From assembly GCA_910587725.1 (NCBI GenBank), contig CAJUNG010000037.1, positions 1-18,081 on the forward strand: a stretch of 18,081 bases of DNA, read 5' to 3'. Under the pieces are notes generated by a model. The model was given only the letters and a program-made list of their open reading frames with translations, searched no databases and had not been told where the DNA came from. The position numbers and the translations under genes were made by a program. Below, one piece after another: positions 6,453 to 13,979 of the stretch; within the stretch, counting starts at the first letter, position 1, and every line of letters begins with the position of its first letter. This DNA comes from an uncultured Bacilli bacterium (lineage in GTDB: Bacteria > Bacillota_I > Bacilli_A > RF39 > UBA660).

Positions 6453-8305
6453 CAAAAAGACAAAAAAAAGAATTAAAGAAAATTATCCTTTCTCTAGTCA
6501 TTACTGTAGTTAGCATACTATGGTTAAAAGAGATTCCCACTCTTTATTTGAGTTTTTTACTATGTGCTTATCTTATCGTAGGAATAGATGTATTAAAAAA
6601 AGCGGGGAAAAATATCTTGCGTGGTAAAATGTTAGATGAAAACTTCCTCATGTCCCTAGCAACCTTGGGAGCCATTCTTATCGGTGAGACAGCAGAAGCA
6701 CTTAGTGTAATGCTTTTTTACAAAGTAGGGGAATTATTTCAAAGTTATGCCGTGGGAAAATCTAGAAAATCAATTACTAGCTTAATGGATATACGTCCAG
6801 ATTATGCCAACCTACTAAAAGGAAATCAAGAGTTAAAAGTATCACCAGAAGAAGTAAAAGTAGGACAGATAATTCGGATTAAACCAGGAGAAAAAATACC
6901 CCTTGATGGAATAATTGTTGAAGGAAGTTCTGCGTTAGACACAAAAAGTTTAACGGGAGAGGCCATGCCAAGATACGTTTTCGAAAAAGATGAAGTAATG
7001 AGTGGATGTATCAATAAAGAGGGAATTCTAAAAGTAAAAGTAACCAAAGAATATAAAGAATCTACCGTTAGTAAAATTCTAGATTTAGTAGAAAATGCCA
7101 GTAATAAAAAATCAACATCAGAAGCATTTATCACTAAGTTTGCTAGATACTATACCCCAACCGTAGTGGTTTTTGCCATTTTACTAGCAGTACTTCCGCC
7201 ACTTTTACTGAAAAGTGCAAATTTTAGTGAGTGGTTATATCGCAGTTTATCCTTTCTCGTTGTCTCTTGTCCATGTGCACTTGTCATTTCTATTCCTTTA
7301 AGCTTTTTTGCCAGTATCGGAAAATCTTCTCGAATGGGGATTCTTCTCAAAGGAAGCAATTATCTAGAGTCACTTGCCAAAACAGAAATTATCGTTTGTG
7401 ATAAGACTGGGACTTTAACCGAAGGAAAATTCAAGGTACAAGAAGTCAAAACGGAGAAAGAAGAAAAAGACGCCGTTTTAAGATATGCAGCGATGGCAGA
7501 ATCATTTTCCCTTCATCCGATTGCACTATCGATTATGGAATCCTACCAAAAACCAATCGATAGCAAAAAAGTTACTGAAGTTAAAGAGTTCGCAGGAAAA
7601 GGCGTTTCAGCAGAAATTGAAGACTCCCATATCCTTGTGGGGAATGGCAAATTGATGGATTTATTTAACATAACGTACCCTAAAGAAAAAAGTAAAGGAA
7701 CCGTTATTTATGTAGCAAAAAATAAAACCTGGATAGGCACTATAATCATCAAAGATAAAATAAAAGAAGATGCGTATCAGGCAATATCAGAATTGAGAAA
7801 AAACCATATTCAAAAAATTGTGATGTTAACAGGAGACCAAGAAGAAATCAGTCAAGAAGTAGCAGAAGAATTGAAGCTAGATGCTTACCATGCCAGTCTT
7901 TTACCACAACAAAAAGTAGAGATAGTAGAAAAATATAATCAGGAATTAACCAAAGAGGGAAAACTTGTCTTTGTTGGAGACGGAATGAATGATGCTCCAG
8001 TATTAGCTCTTGCCGATATTGGAATTTCTATGGGAAAAACAGGAGTCGATGCGGCGATAGAAGCAAGTGATGTAGTGATAATGACCGATGAAATTTCAAA
8101 AATTGTGGAATTGATGAAACTAGCAAAAAAGACAATGACGATTGTCAAAGAAAATATCATTTTTGCCATTTTGATTAAAGTTTTGGTCTTAATTCTTAGT
8201 GCTTGTGGATTTGCGAATATGTGGATGGCTGTATTTGCTGATGTAGGCGTTAGCGTACTTGCAATACTAAATGCGATTCGCATACTATGGATGAATATTC
8301 AGTAA
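6449..8305 (+). CDS. cadA: Cd/Zn-type P1B ATPase (CadA/ZntA-like) without N-terminal HMA domain
   Basis: This 618-residue P-type ATPase exports divalent soft metals across the membrane. Its landmarks are in the canonical order: N-terminal helices (about 13-55 and 65-100), actuator TGEAMP at 169-174, membrane metal site SCPCAL with Cys274-Pro275-Cys276, phosphorylation site DKTGT with Asp318, HP at 356-357 in the nucleotide domain, TGD at 461-463, and GDGMNDAP at 510-517. A Lys at about 577 in the penultimate helix and Asp598 in FADVGVS of the last helix fit the P1B-2 (Zn/Cd/Pb) signature. The usual N-terminal HMA domain is absent and is encoded by the preceding gene, which overlaps by 4 nt. 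The symbol is by family; Zn versus Cd preference cannot be decided. Confidence 0.9.
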   Translation: MTKRQKKELKKIILSLVITVVSILWLKEIPTLYLSFLLCAYLIVGIDVLKKAGKNILRGKMLDENFLMSLATLGAILIGETAEALSVMLFYKVGELFQSYAVGKSRKSITSLMDIRPDYANLLKGNQELKVSPEEVKVGQIIRIKPGEKIPLDGIIVEGSSALDTKSLTGEAMPRYVFEKDEVMSGCINKEGILKVKVTKEYKESTVSKILDLVENASNKKSTSEAFITKFARYYTPTVVVFAILLAVLPPLLLKSANFSEWLYRSLSFLVVSCPCALVISIPLSFFASIGKSSRMGILLKGSNYLESLAKTEIIVCDKTGTLTEGKFKVQEVKTEKEEKDAVLRYAAMAESFSLHPIALSIMESYQKPIDSKKVTEVKEFAGKGVSAEIEDSHILVGNGKLMDLFNITYPKEKSKGTVIYVAKNKTWIGTIIIKDKIKEDAYQAISELRKNHIQKIVMLTGDQEEISQEVAEELKLDAYHASLLPQQKVEIVEKYNQELTKEGKLVFVGDGMNDAPVLALADIGISMGKTGVDAAIEASDVVIMTDEISKIVELMKLAKKTMTIVKENIIFAILIKVLVLILSACGFANMWMAVFADVGVSVLAILNAIRILWMNIQ

Positions 8306-8317
8306 GGAGAATGAACA

Positions 8318-10504
8318 ATGAAGAAAATTTTGCTAAAAGTCGGAGGAATGACTTGTAGTGCCTGCTCTAGTGGACTAGAAAAATATTTGAAAAGACAACC
8401 AGGAATTAAGAATGTAAATATCAACTTAATCCTTTCAATTGCCACCATAGAATACGAAGGTATCACAAAAAAACAACTAGAAAAATATATTTCAGATGCT
8501 GGCTTTGAAAGCTTTGGAGAATACCAAGAAAATTTAGATGTAGAAAAAGAAAAAACGTGGAAAACTCACCTTATTTTAATGGGAATACTGCTTATTTTTA
8601 TGATGATAATTTCTATGGGTCATATGGTAAAACTCCATCTACCATTATTAAATCATGAAAACCCTCGCCTACTCGTTAGCGTTCTGATGATTTTCACTAT
8701 TTTTTTTCTTCACTATGGTAGAGATATTTTAAATAGCGGAGTGAAAAACCTAATTCACCGAATCCCCAATATGGATACTCTTGTCATGTTTAGTGTCATC
8801 TTTAGTATTCTCTATAGCATCTTATTTACTATACAAATTTTTATGGGAGATAAAACAGGATTAGAAAACTTATATTTTGAGTCAGCTTGTATGGTGATTT
8901 ACTTTGTAAAGTTAGGAAGATATATCGAGGAAAAATCGAAAAGTAAAACAAAAGAAGCAATTCAAAAACTAGTGCAAGTAACCCCGAAAACGGCAATCAT
9001 AAGAAAAGATGGAAAAGAAAGAGAAGTAAGCTTAGATGAAATTCAAGTAGGAGATACTTTAATATGCAAATCATTTTCTAAAATTGCTGTTGATGGAACA
9101 GTGGTAAAAGGCAAGAATTATGTGGATGAAAGCTTTATTACTGGAGAGAGCATGCCCGTTTTAAAAGAAGTAGGAGATAAGGTAATTGCCGGAAGTACTA
9201 GTTATGACGGATATTTAGAATATCAGGCAGAAAAAATTGGAAAATCTTCAACAATTTCAGAAATCGTAAAATTTGTCGTAGAAGCAACCAATACCAAAAA
9301 TAAAATTCAACGATTGGCCGACCGAATCAGTAGTTACTTTGTGCCAATTATCTTAGGAATTGCTAGCATCACTTTAATTTTACAACTCTTACTAAATTTT
9401 CCATTAGAGCAAGCATTTCTTCATTTTGTTACGGTATTAGTTGTTGCCTGCCCTTGTAGTTTAGGCCTTGCCGTTCCACTTGTGATGGTGGTAAGTAATG
9501 GACTTTGTGCCAAAAAAGGATTATTTTTAAAAAATGGAGAAACCCTAGAACAAGCAAGAAATATAGATACCATTATCTTTGATAAAACAGGAACACTCAC
9601 TATAGGAAAACCAAAAGTTTATCAGTTTATTTGTTATCAAGAAGAACGAAGAGATGAGATATTGAATAAAGTATCCAATTTGGAATCAAAATCAAAACAT
9701 CCGATTGCATCCGCCTTTGAGGTAAAACAAGAAGAAGTCGTCGAAGAATTTAAAACGATTGATGGAATGGGAATTACAGGTATCATTAACAACAAATTCT
9801 ATGCTCTAGGAAATGAGCGACTTTTAAATGAGCAAAATATTCATAATCCTTATCAGAAAGATGCAGAATCGATGATGAATTTAGGTTGTAGTATTCTATA
9901 TATCGTAGAGAAAAGTGAAATTGTAGGAATTATCGGAATCAAAGATGTTTTAAGAAAAGAGACGAAGGAAGCAATAAAAAACTTAAAACGAGCACAGATA
10001 GAAGTCATCATGCTAACGGGAGATAATGAAAAAACAGCTGGTGTCATTGCTAAAGAATTAGCAATAAAAAATGTCATTGCGAATGTCTTACCGACAGAAA
10101 AAGCCCAGTATGTAAAATCATTAGTAGAAAATAAAAAACGAGTAATGATGGTAGGAGACGGCGTTAATGATGCTATTGCTTTAGTTAGTGCAACCATTGG
10201 TGTAAGCGTAAAAGAAGGAAGTGATATTGCCTATGACTCTGCCGATGTAATTTTGATGAATAACAACATGAATAATATTTTAGATTTCATTAAAATTAGT
10301 CAGTCCTCTTATCGTGTGATGAAAGAGAATCTATTTTGGGCATTTCTATATAATATGATGATGGTTCCTCTTTCGATGGGATTATTAGAAAATATAAATA
10401 TCACAATGAATCCGATGTTAGCAAGCATGATGATGACCTTAAGTAGTATTACCGTTGTTGCGAATTCGTTAAGATTAGGAAGGAGAAAAACATGGAAAAA
10501 GTAA
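8318..10504 (+). CDS. copA: Copper-type P1B ATPase (CopA-like)
   Basis: This 728-residue pump has one N-terminal HMA domain (GGMTCSACSSG, Cys13 and Cys16), then the membrane and catalytic core: TGES at 275-278, ACPCSLGLAVP with Cys378-Pro379-Cys380, DKTGT with Asp422, HP at 461-462, TGDN at 567-570 and GDGVNDA at 613-619. The last two helices carry Tyr678-Asn679 and Met706 with Ser709-Ser710, the residues that mark Cu(I)-specific P1B-1 pumps. It probably exports Cu(I) from the cytosol. GDGVNDAI has Ile where most relatives have Pro. It follows the Cd/Zn pump by 12 nt with AGGAG before the ATG, so it is under the same repressor. Its last 13 nt overlap the next HMA gene. Confidence 0.88.
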   Translation: MKKILLKVGGMTCSACSSGLEKYLKRQPGIKNVNINLILSIATIEYEGITKKQLEKYISDAGFESFGEYQENLDVEKEKTWKTHLILMGILLIFMMIISMGHMVKLHLPLLNHENPRLLVSVLMIFTIFFLHYGRDILNSGVKNLIHRIPNMDTLVMFSVIFSILYSILFTIQIFMGDKTGLENLYFESACMVIYFVKLGRYIEEKSKSKTKEAIQKLVQVTPKTAIIRKDGKEREVSLDEIQVGDTLICKSFSKIAVDGTVVKGKNYVDESFITGESMPVLKEVGDKVIAGSTSYDGYLEYQAEKIGKSSTISEIVKFVVEATNTKNKIQRLADRISSYFVPIILGIASITLILQLLLNFPLEQAFLHFVTVLVVACPCSLGLAVPLVMVVSNGLCAKKGLFLKNGETLEQARNIDTIIFDKTGTLTIGKPKVYQFICYQEERRDEILNKVSNLESKSKHPIASAFEVKQEEVVEEFKTIDGMGITGIINNKFYALGNERLLNEQNIHNPYQKDAESMMNLGCSILYIVEKSEIVGIIGIKDVLRKETKEAIKNLKRAQIEVIMLTGDNEKTAGVIAKELAIKNVIANVLPTEKAQYVKSLVENKKRVMMVGDGVNDAIALVSATIGVSVKEGSDIAYDSADVILMNNNMNNILDFIKISQSSYRVMKENLFWAFLYNMMMVPLSMGLLENINITMNPMLASMMMTLSSITVVANSLRLGRRKTWKK

Positions 10505-10704
10505 AATTAAAAGTAGAAGGAATAGAATGTATGGGTTGTGTAAAAAGAATTGAAAATGTCCTTTCTCAAATAAAAGGGATTCAACATTACCAAGTATCTC
10601 TTGATGAGAAAACCGTACAGTTAGAAACTGAAAGTCAAGAAGTAATAAAAGATGTCATCGCCCATTTAGAAAATATTGACTTTCAAGCAAAAATAGAAGA
10701 ATAG
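10492..10704 (+). CDS. CopZ-like small HMA metallochaperone
   Basis: This 70-residue HMA-domain protein has VEGIECMGCVKRIENVL near the start; Cys13 and Cys16 form the metal site, and the typical beta-alpha-beta-beta-alpha-beta length is complete. Copper chaperones usually have MxCxxC; here the Met is replaced by Ile (IECMGC), so CopZ identity is less certain. It starts 13 nt inside the end of the copper ATPase gene, with AAGGAG just upstream, a position typical of a chaperone co-translated with its pump. It is the third HMA domain of the operon. The likely role is carrying Cu(I), or possibly another soft metal, to the pump. Confidence 0.82.
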   Translation: MEKVKLKVEGIECMGCVKRIENVLSQIKGIQHYQVSLDEKTVQLETESQEVIKDVIAHLENIDFQAKIEE

Positions 10705-10712
10705 TAAAAAAG

Positions 10713-10757
10713 ATAAAAGACTGTGATGAAACGATTTTCTTAACGTCTCTTTTTTTT
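10713..10757 (+). terminator. Possible terminator of the metal operon
   Basis: AGAC near 10718 and GTCT near 10745, extended by a GT/AC pair past a one-base bulge, make a weak stem directly followed by CTTTTTTTT. The T-tract is convincing and the stem is not. A second possible hairpin pairs the T run with the following AAAAAAA, flanked by TCTC and GAGA. A 3' end here is likely from context, since the next gene has its own promoter. Confidence 0.35.
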
Positions 10758-10787
10758 AGAAAAAAACGAGATAGTGAACAAAAAAAC

Positions 10788-10807
10788 AGCTATTTTAAGC
10801 AATGGCT
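10788..10807 (+). other. Small hairpin between the metal and mutY operons
   Basis: AGCTATT (10788-10794) and AATGGCT (10801-10807) pair over 7 bp with one G-U, around a 6-nt loop. No clear T-tract follows directly. Its role is unknown; it may support termination of upstream transcripts. Confidence 0.3.
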
Positions 10808-10840
10808 TTCCAAAATTTATTACTCTTTTTTTAGAATTTT

Positions 10841-10849
10841 TGGTATAAT
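10841..10849 (+). promoter_or_regulatory. Extended -10 promoter of the mutY operon
   Basis: TGGTATAAT combines the TGn extension with a perfect TATAAT (10844-10849). No strong -35 lies upstream, as is common with extended -10 elements. Transcription would start near 10856, only about 15 nt before the ATG at 10871, leaving room for just the AGGTGA ribosome site. Confidence 0.65.
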
Positions 10850-10870
10850 ATTTTTGTTTAGGTGAAGAAA

Positions 10871-11947
10871 ATGAAAGAAGAAGTAATGAAAAAAATCATG
10901 GCATGGTATCAAGAAAATCAACGCCCTCTTCCTTGGAGAGAGGACACCAATCCTTATCATGTATGGATTTCAGAAGTGATGCTTCAACAAACAAGAATTG
11001 AAGCGGTTATTCGTTATTACCACAGATTCATGAAAGAGTTACCAACGATAAAAGACTTGGCAAATGTCGAAGACGAAAAACTAATGAAACTATGGGAAGG
11101 CTTAGGCTATTACACAAGAGCAAGAAATTTAAAAAAAGCCGCAATTCAAGTGATGGAAAGATTTGCTGGAGAATTTCCTAATACTTATGAAGAAATTCTT
11201 TCCTTGCCAGGAATTGGAGAATATACAGCAAGTGCCATAGCATCCATTTGCTTTCATGAGCAACAAGCAACCATTGATGGAAATGTATTAAGAGTATACA
11301 CAAGAGTACAAAATGATGAAAGAAATATAGCAGAAGAAAAGACCAAAAAAGACATTCGAAAAAATCTAATGAAAACCTTGCCGAAAGATGCGGGCACTTT
11401 TAATCAGGGAATCATGGAATTAGGAGAAGTCATCTGTATTCCTAAAGGAAGCCCAAAATGTGAGATTTGTCCCATTCAAAAAGACTGTACGGGCTACCAA
11501 AAAGATACCTATCAATTCTTGCCCAAAAAAGAAATGAATAGAGGAAAAAAAGAAGAAAATTATACTGTACTTGTATTTGAAAAAGAGGGACATCTAGCAC
11601 TAGAAAAAAGAGGTGCAGGACTTCTAGAAGGACTTTGGCAGTTTCCTAATATTTCAGGACATCTCTCAGAAAAGAAAATCAAAAGTTACTTAAAAGAAAA
11701 AGCGATAGCTCACCAAAACTTCAAAAAAGGTCCATCTTATGTCCATATCTTTACCCATAAAAAATGGAATATAACTTCTTATATCATTCCGGTAGAAAAC
11801 GAATTTACTCCCTATACTTGGGTATCTTTAGAAGATTTAGAAAAAAACTATGCCCTACCAAGTGCATTTCAACCAATTAAAATCGCCTATCAGAAAGGAA
11901 CTCGAGAAAATGAAAAAAAGTGCAGGAATTTTAATTTATCGGTATAA
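10871..11947 (+). CDS. mutY: A/G-specific adenine glycosylase MutY
   Basis: This DNA repair enzyme removes adenine mispaired with 8-oxoguanine. It has about 358 residues. The N-terminal catalytic part contains PLPWRED and SEVMLQQT (catalytic Glu35), the helix-hairpin-helix LPGIGEYTASAI at about 112-123, and TIDGNVLRV with catalytic Asp136. Four cysteines at 189, 197, 200 and 206 have C-X7-C-X2-C-X5-C spacing and hold a 4Fe-4S cluster. The C-terminal Nudix-like domain, which recognises 8-oxoG, runs from about 230 to 335. I start at the ATG at 10871 because AGGTGA at 10860-10865 is well placed for it; the GTG at 10862 lies inside that site and almost at the transcription start. The last 38 nt overlap the Nudix gene, so its final dozen residues may be a non-conserved tail. 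Confidence 0.92.
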   Translation: MKEEVMKKIMAWYQENQRPLPWREDTNPYHVWISEVMLQQTRIEAVIRYYHRFMKELPTIKDLANVEDEKLMKLWEGLGYYTRARNLKKAAIQVMERFAGEFPNTYEEILSLPGIGEYTASAIASICFHEQQATIDGNVLRVYTRVQNDERNIAEEKTKKDIRKNLMKTLPKDAGTFNQGIMELGEVICIPKGSPKCEICPIQKDCTGYQKDTYQFLPKKEMNRGKKEENYTVLVFEKEGHLALEKRGAGLLEGLWQFPNISGHLSEKKIKSYLKEKAIAHQNFKKGPSYVHIFTHKKWNITSYIIPVENEFTPYTWVSLEDLEKNYALPSAFQPIKIAYQKGTRENEKKCRNFNLSV

Positions 11948-12374
11948 AAATGAAAAAACAGAAGTTTTACTTTGCCATATGGGTGGACCTTATTGGAAAG
12001 ACGTAGATAATGGAGGTTGGTCTCTACCGAAAGGAGAAGTCAAGGAAGAAAAAGTCATCAAAACAGCAATTCGAGAATTTTTTGAAGAAACGGGCTTTTC
12101 GATTGATGAAAAATCTTTAACCTTTTTGGGAAGCAAAAAACAAAAAAGCAATAAACTGGTAATTATATTTACAGCAATTGGGGATTATGATATAAGTCTT
12201 GCCAAAAGCAATACCTTCCTTTTAACGTGGCCAAAGGGAAGTAAACAGATGCAGGAGTTTCCTGAAATGGATAAATTTGCTTGGATAGAGTTAACGATTG
12301 CCAAAGAAAAAATTTTAAAAGGACAGAGATATTTTATAGATAAACTAGAAAATTACATGAAAACAGTAAAGTAA
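11910..12374 (+). CDS. Nudix hydrolase (COG4119-like)
   Basis: This 154-residue Nudix protein begins KKSAGILIYRY and contains GGWSLPKGEV followed by REFFEETGF (Arg55, Glu56, Glu59 and Glu60), the metal-binding core of the Nudix box. The downstream LLTWPKGSKQMQEFPEMDKF and the KILKGQRYF segment match the predicted NTP pyrophosphohydrolase group COG4119. Nudix enzymes hydrolyse nucleoside diphosphate-linked substrates; the exact one is unknown. Placed behind mutY, a role in cleaning oxidised nucleotides is an inference. I chose the ATG at 11910 because homologous sequence starts there and AAAGGA lies upstream; an earlier in-frame ATG at 11850 would add 20 residues encoded within mutY with no homology look. 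The Nudix box is one residue shorter than the consensus between Gly42 and Arg55. Confidence 0.85.
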   Translation: MKKSAGILIYRYKNEKTEVLLCHMGGPYWKDVDNGGWSLPKGEVKEEKVIKTAIREFFEETGFSIDEKSLTFLGSKKQKSNKLVIIFTAIGDYDISLAKSNTFLLTWPKGSKQMQEFPEMDKFAWIELTIAKEKILKGQRYFIDKLENYMKTVK

Positions 12375-12387
12375 AGGAGCAAAAAAG

Positions 12388-13095
12388 ATGAAAAAACCAA
12401 TTATCGGAATACTCGCAAGAAATACGATATTAAATGAAAAAAGTCAAATCTGTATTAGTGAAGATTATCGTCTAGCAGTTGTAAAAGCTGGTGGAATTCC
12501 TCTTTTATTAATGCCAAATAACGAGATTAATTATGGTTATACTAGACCAAGAGATGCCAAAAGATTAACAAGTGAAGAAAAAGAAGACCTTCTTCGCCTA
12601 GTAAAAACTTGTGATGGCTTTTTAATGCCTGGTGGAACTCGTTGGTATGACTACGACGAAATTGTTTGTCAGTACGCTTTAGAGAATGATGTTCCGATTT
12701 TAGGAATCTGTCTAGGAATGCAAATGTTAGGAAATATAGATAACTTTTTTGGAAGTGAAAAAAGTATAAAGACAGTACAAAACGAAACAGAACTACACTA
12801 TCAAGAGCAAAATATTCATGCTCATCAAGTAAAAATCGTTGGAGAAAAGTTAAGAGAGATTTTAAAGAGGGATTCCCTTTTAGTAAATAGTCGTCACAAT
12901 TATCATATCATAAAAAAAGATTTTTTCGAAATCGAAGCGATAGCAGAAAACGGAATTATTGAAGGAATTCGTATTCCTGGAAAACGTTTTGCCCTCGGTG
13001 TACAATGGCACCCAGAAAACATGGTAGAAGAAGAACCAATCATGTTAGAAATCTTTAAAGCACTTGTTGATGCTAGTAAAAAGGGACAAAAGTGA
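12388..13095 (+). CDS. Class I glutamine amidotransferase-like protein, peptidase C26 (PuuD-like)
   Basis: This 235-residue protein has the class I glutamine amidotransferase fold of gamma-glutamyl-gamma-aminobutyrate hydrolases. The nucleophile elbow GICLGMQML places Cys108, and QWHPE places His208 and Glu210 to complete the triad. GFLMPGGT at 78-84 and LVNSRHNYHI at 165-174 match conserved strands of the family. PuuD-type enzymes cleave gamma-glutamyl bonds, as in putrescine breakdown, but no other polyamine gene is near and the substrate is undetermined. AAGGAGC stands before the ATG, 13 nt after the Nudix stop. Its stop overlaps the next start (GTGA at 13092-13095), so it is coupled to the DUF1848 gene. 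Family is sure, substrate is not. Confidence 0.86.
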   Translation: MKKPIIGILARNTILNEKSQICISEDYRLAVVKAGGIPLLLMPNNEINYGYTRPRDAKRLTSEEKEDLLRLVKTCDGFLMPGGTRWYDYDEIVCQYALENDVPILGICLGMQMLGNIDNFFGSEKSIKTVQNETELHYQEQNIHAHQVKIVGEKLREILKRDSLLVNSRHNYHIIKKDFFEIEAIAENGIIEGIRIPGKRFALGVQWHPENMVEEEPIMLEIFKALVDASKKGQK

Positions 13096-13976
13096 TATTA
13101 AATATTAGCGGAAGAACTGATGTAGTTGCCTTTTACACTCCGTGGTTAATGACGCGCTATCATGAAGGATACCTCGATGTTAGAAATCCTTTTTATCCTA
13201 AACTCGTTAGTCGAATTTATATGAAAGACGTTGACTTAATTGTCTTTTGTACGAAAAACCCACATCCCATGATTCCCCATCTAAAAGAAATCCACCACAA
13301 AATCCTTTTTCAAGTGACCCTAACTCCATACCATAAAGATATTGAACCTAATGTAGGAAACAAAAAATGTGTCATCGAAGATATTCAAAAAGTGGCAAAA
13401 ATCATTGGAAAGGAAAAGGTCTATGTAAGATATGACCCAATATTGGTTAACGAAAAATACAGCATCGATTATCACATCAAGGCATTTGAAAAAATGTGTG
13501 GGCAATTAGAAGGGGCAACCTCGCACATTATCGTCTCTTTTCTAGATGATTATAAAAATGTAAGAAAAAATAAGGAAATACTAAAGGCGAAAGAACTAAC
13601 AGAAGAAGATTATGAAAAGTTGGGAAAAAAATTTTCAGAAATTGCAAGAAGACATCAAATGAGTGTACAAACTTGTGCTGAAGAAAGAACACTTTTTGAA
13701 TATGGATTTATCCAAGAAGACTGCGTATCCAAAGAACTTGCTTATGCAATAACCGGAAAAAAATTTAAAAAGTGGAATGCACGGGGAAAAAAGTGTGGGT
13801 GTGTAGAGATGGTCGATATTGCAAGCTATAATACCTGTCCCCATTTTTGTAAATATTGCTATGCAAACTTCGATGAACAGCAAGTCTTAGAAAACAGAAA
13901 AAACCATCATCCCTCATCCACTTTACTCATTGGATTCTTAGAAGATGGAGATGAAATAAAAGTAAGAAAGGGGTAA
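13092..13976 (+). CDS. DUF1848 family protein with Fe-S-like cysteine cluster
   Basis: This 294-residue protein matches DUF1848: it begins ILNISGRTDVVAFYTPW, typical of the family, then has VFCTKNPHPMIPHL and YVRYDPILV, and ends with a cysteine-rich part. Cys235 and Cys237 (CGC) are followed by NTCPHFCKYCYANF, where Cys249, Cys253 and Cys256 have the CX3CX2C spacing of radical SAM clusters, but located near the C-terminus. The function of the family is unknown to me; a metallocluster is a reasonable inference. The start is GTG at 13092, with AAGGGA just upstream; it overlaps the preceding stop. The next gene, a canonical radical SAM protein, starts 3 nt after its stop. Identification is confident, mechanism is not. 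Confidence 0.85.
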   Translation: MILNISGRTDVVAFYTPWLMTRYHEGYLDVRNPFYPKLVSRIYMKDVDLIVFCTKNPHPMIPHLKEIHHKILFQVTLTPYHKDIEPNVGNKKCVIEDIQKVAKIIGKEKVYVRYDPILVNEKYSIDYHIKAFEKMCGQLEGATSHIIVSFLDDYKNVRKNKEILKAKELTEEDYEKLGKKFSEIARRHQMSVQTCAEERTLFEYGFIQEDCVSKELAYAITGKKFKKWNARGKKCGCVEMVDIASYNTCPHFCKYCYANFDEQQVLENRKNHHPSSTLLIGFLEDGDEIKVRKG

Positions 13977-13979
13977 AGT

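Noticed and set aside
9853..10197. Opposite-strand frame inside the copper ATPase
   Set aside because: It is antisense to a well-conserved catalytic region. Similar antisense frames inside the Cd/Zn pump (6826-7134, 7150-7359, 7939-8283) were rejected for the same reason.
10862..10870. Upstream GTG start for MutY
   Set aside because: The GTG is part of AGGTGA, which serves the ATG at 10871, and lies only about 6 nt from the predicted transcription start.
11850..11909. Upstream ATG for the Nudix gene
   Set aside because: The extra 20 residues are a second frame of mutY, and the family start KKSAGILIY fits the ATG at 11910.
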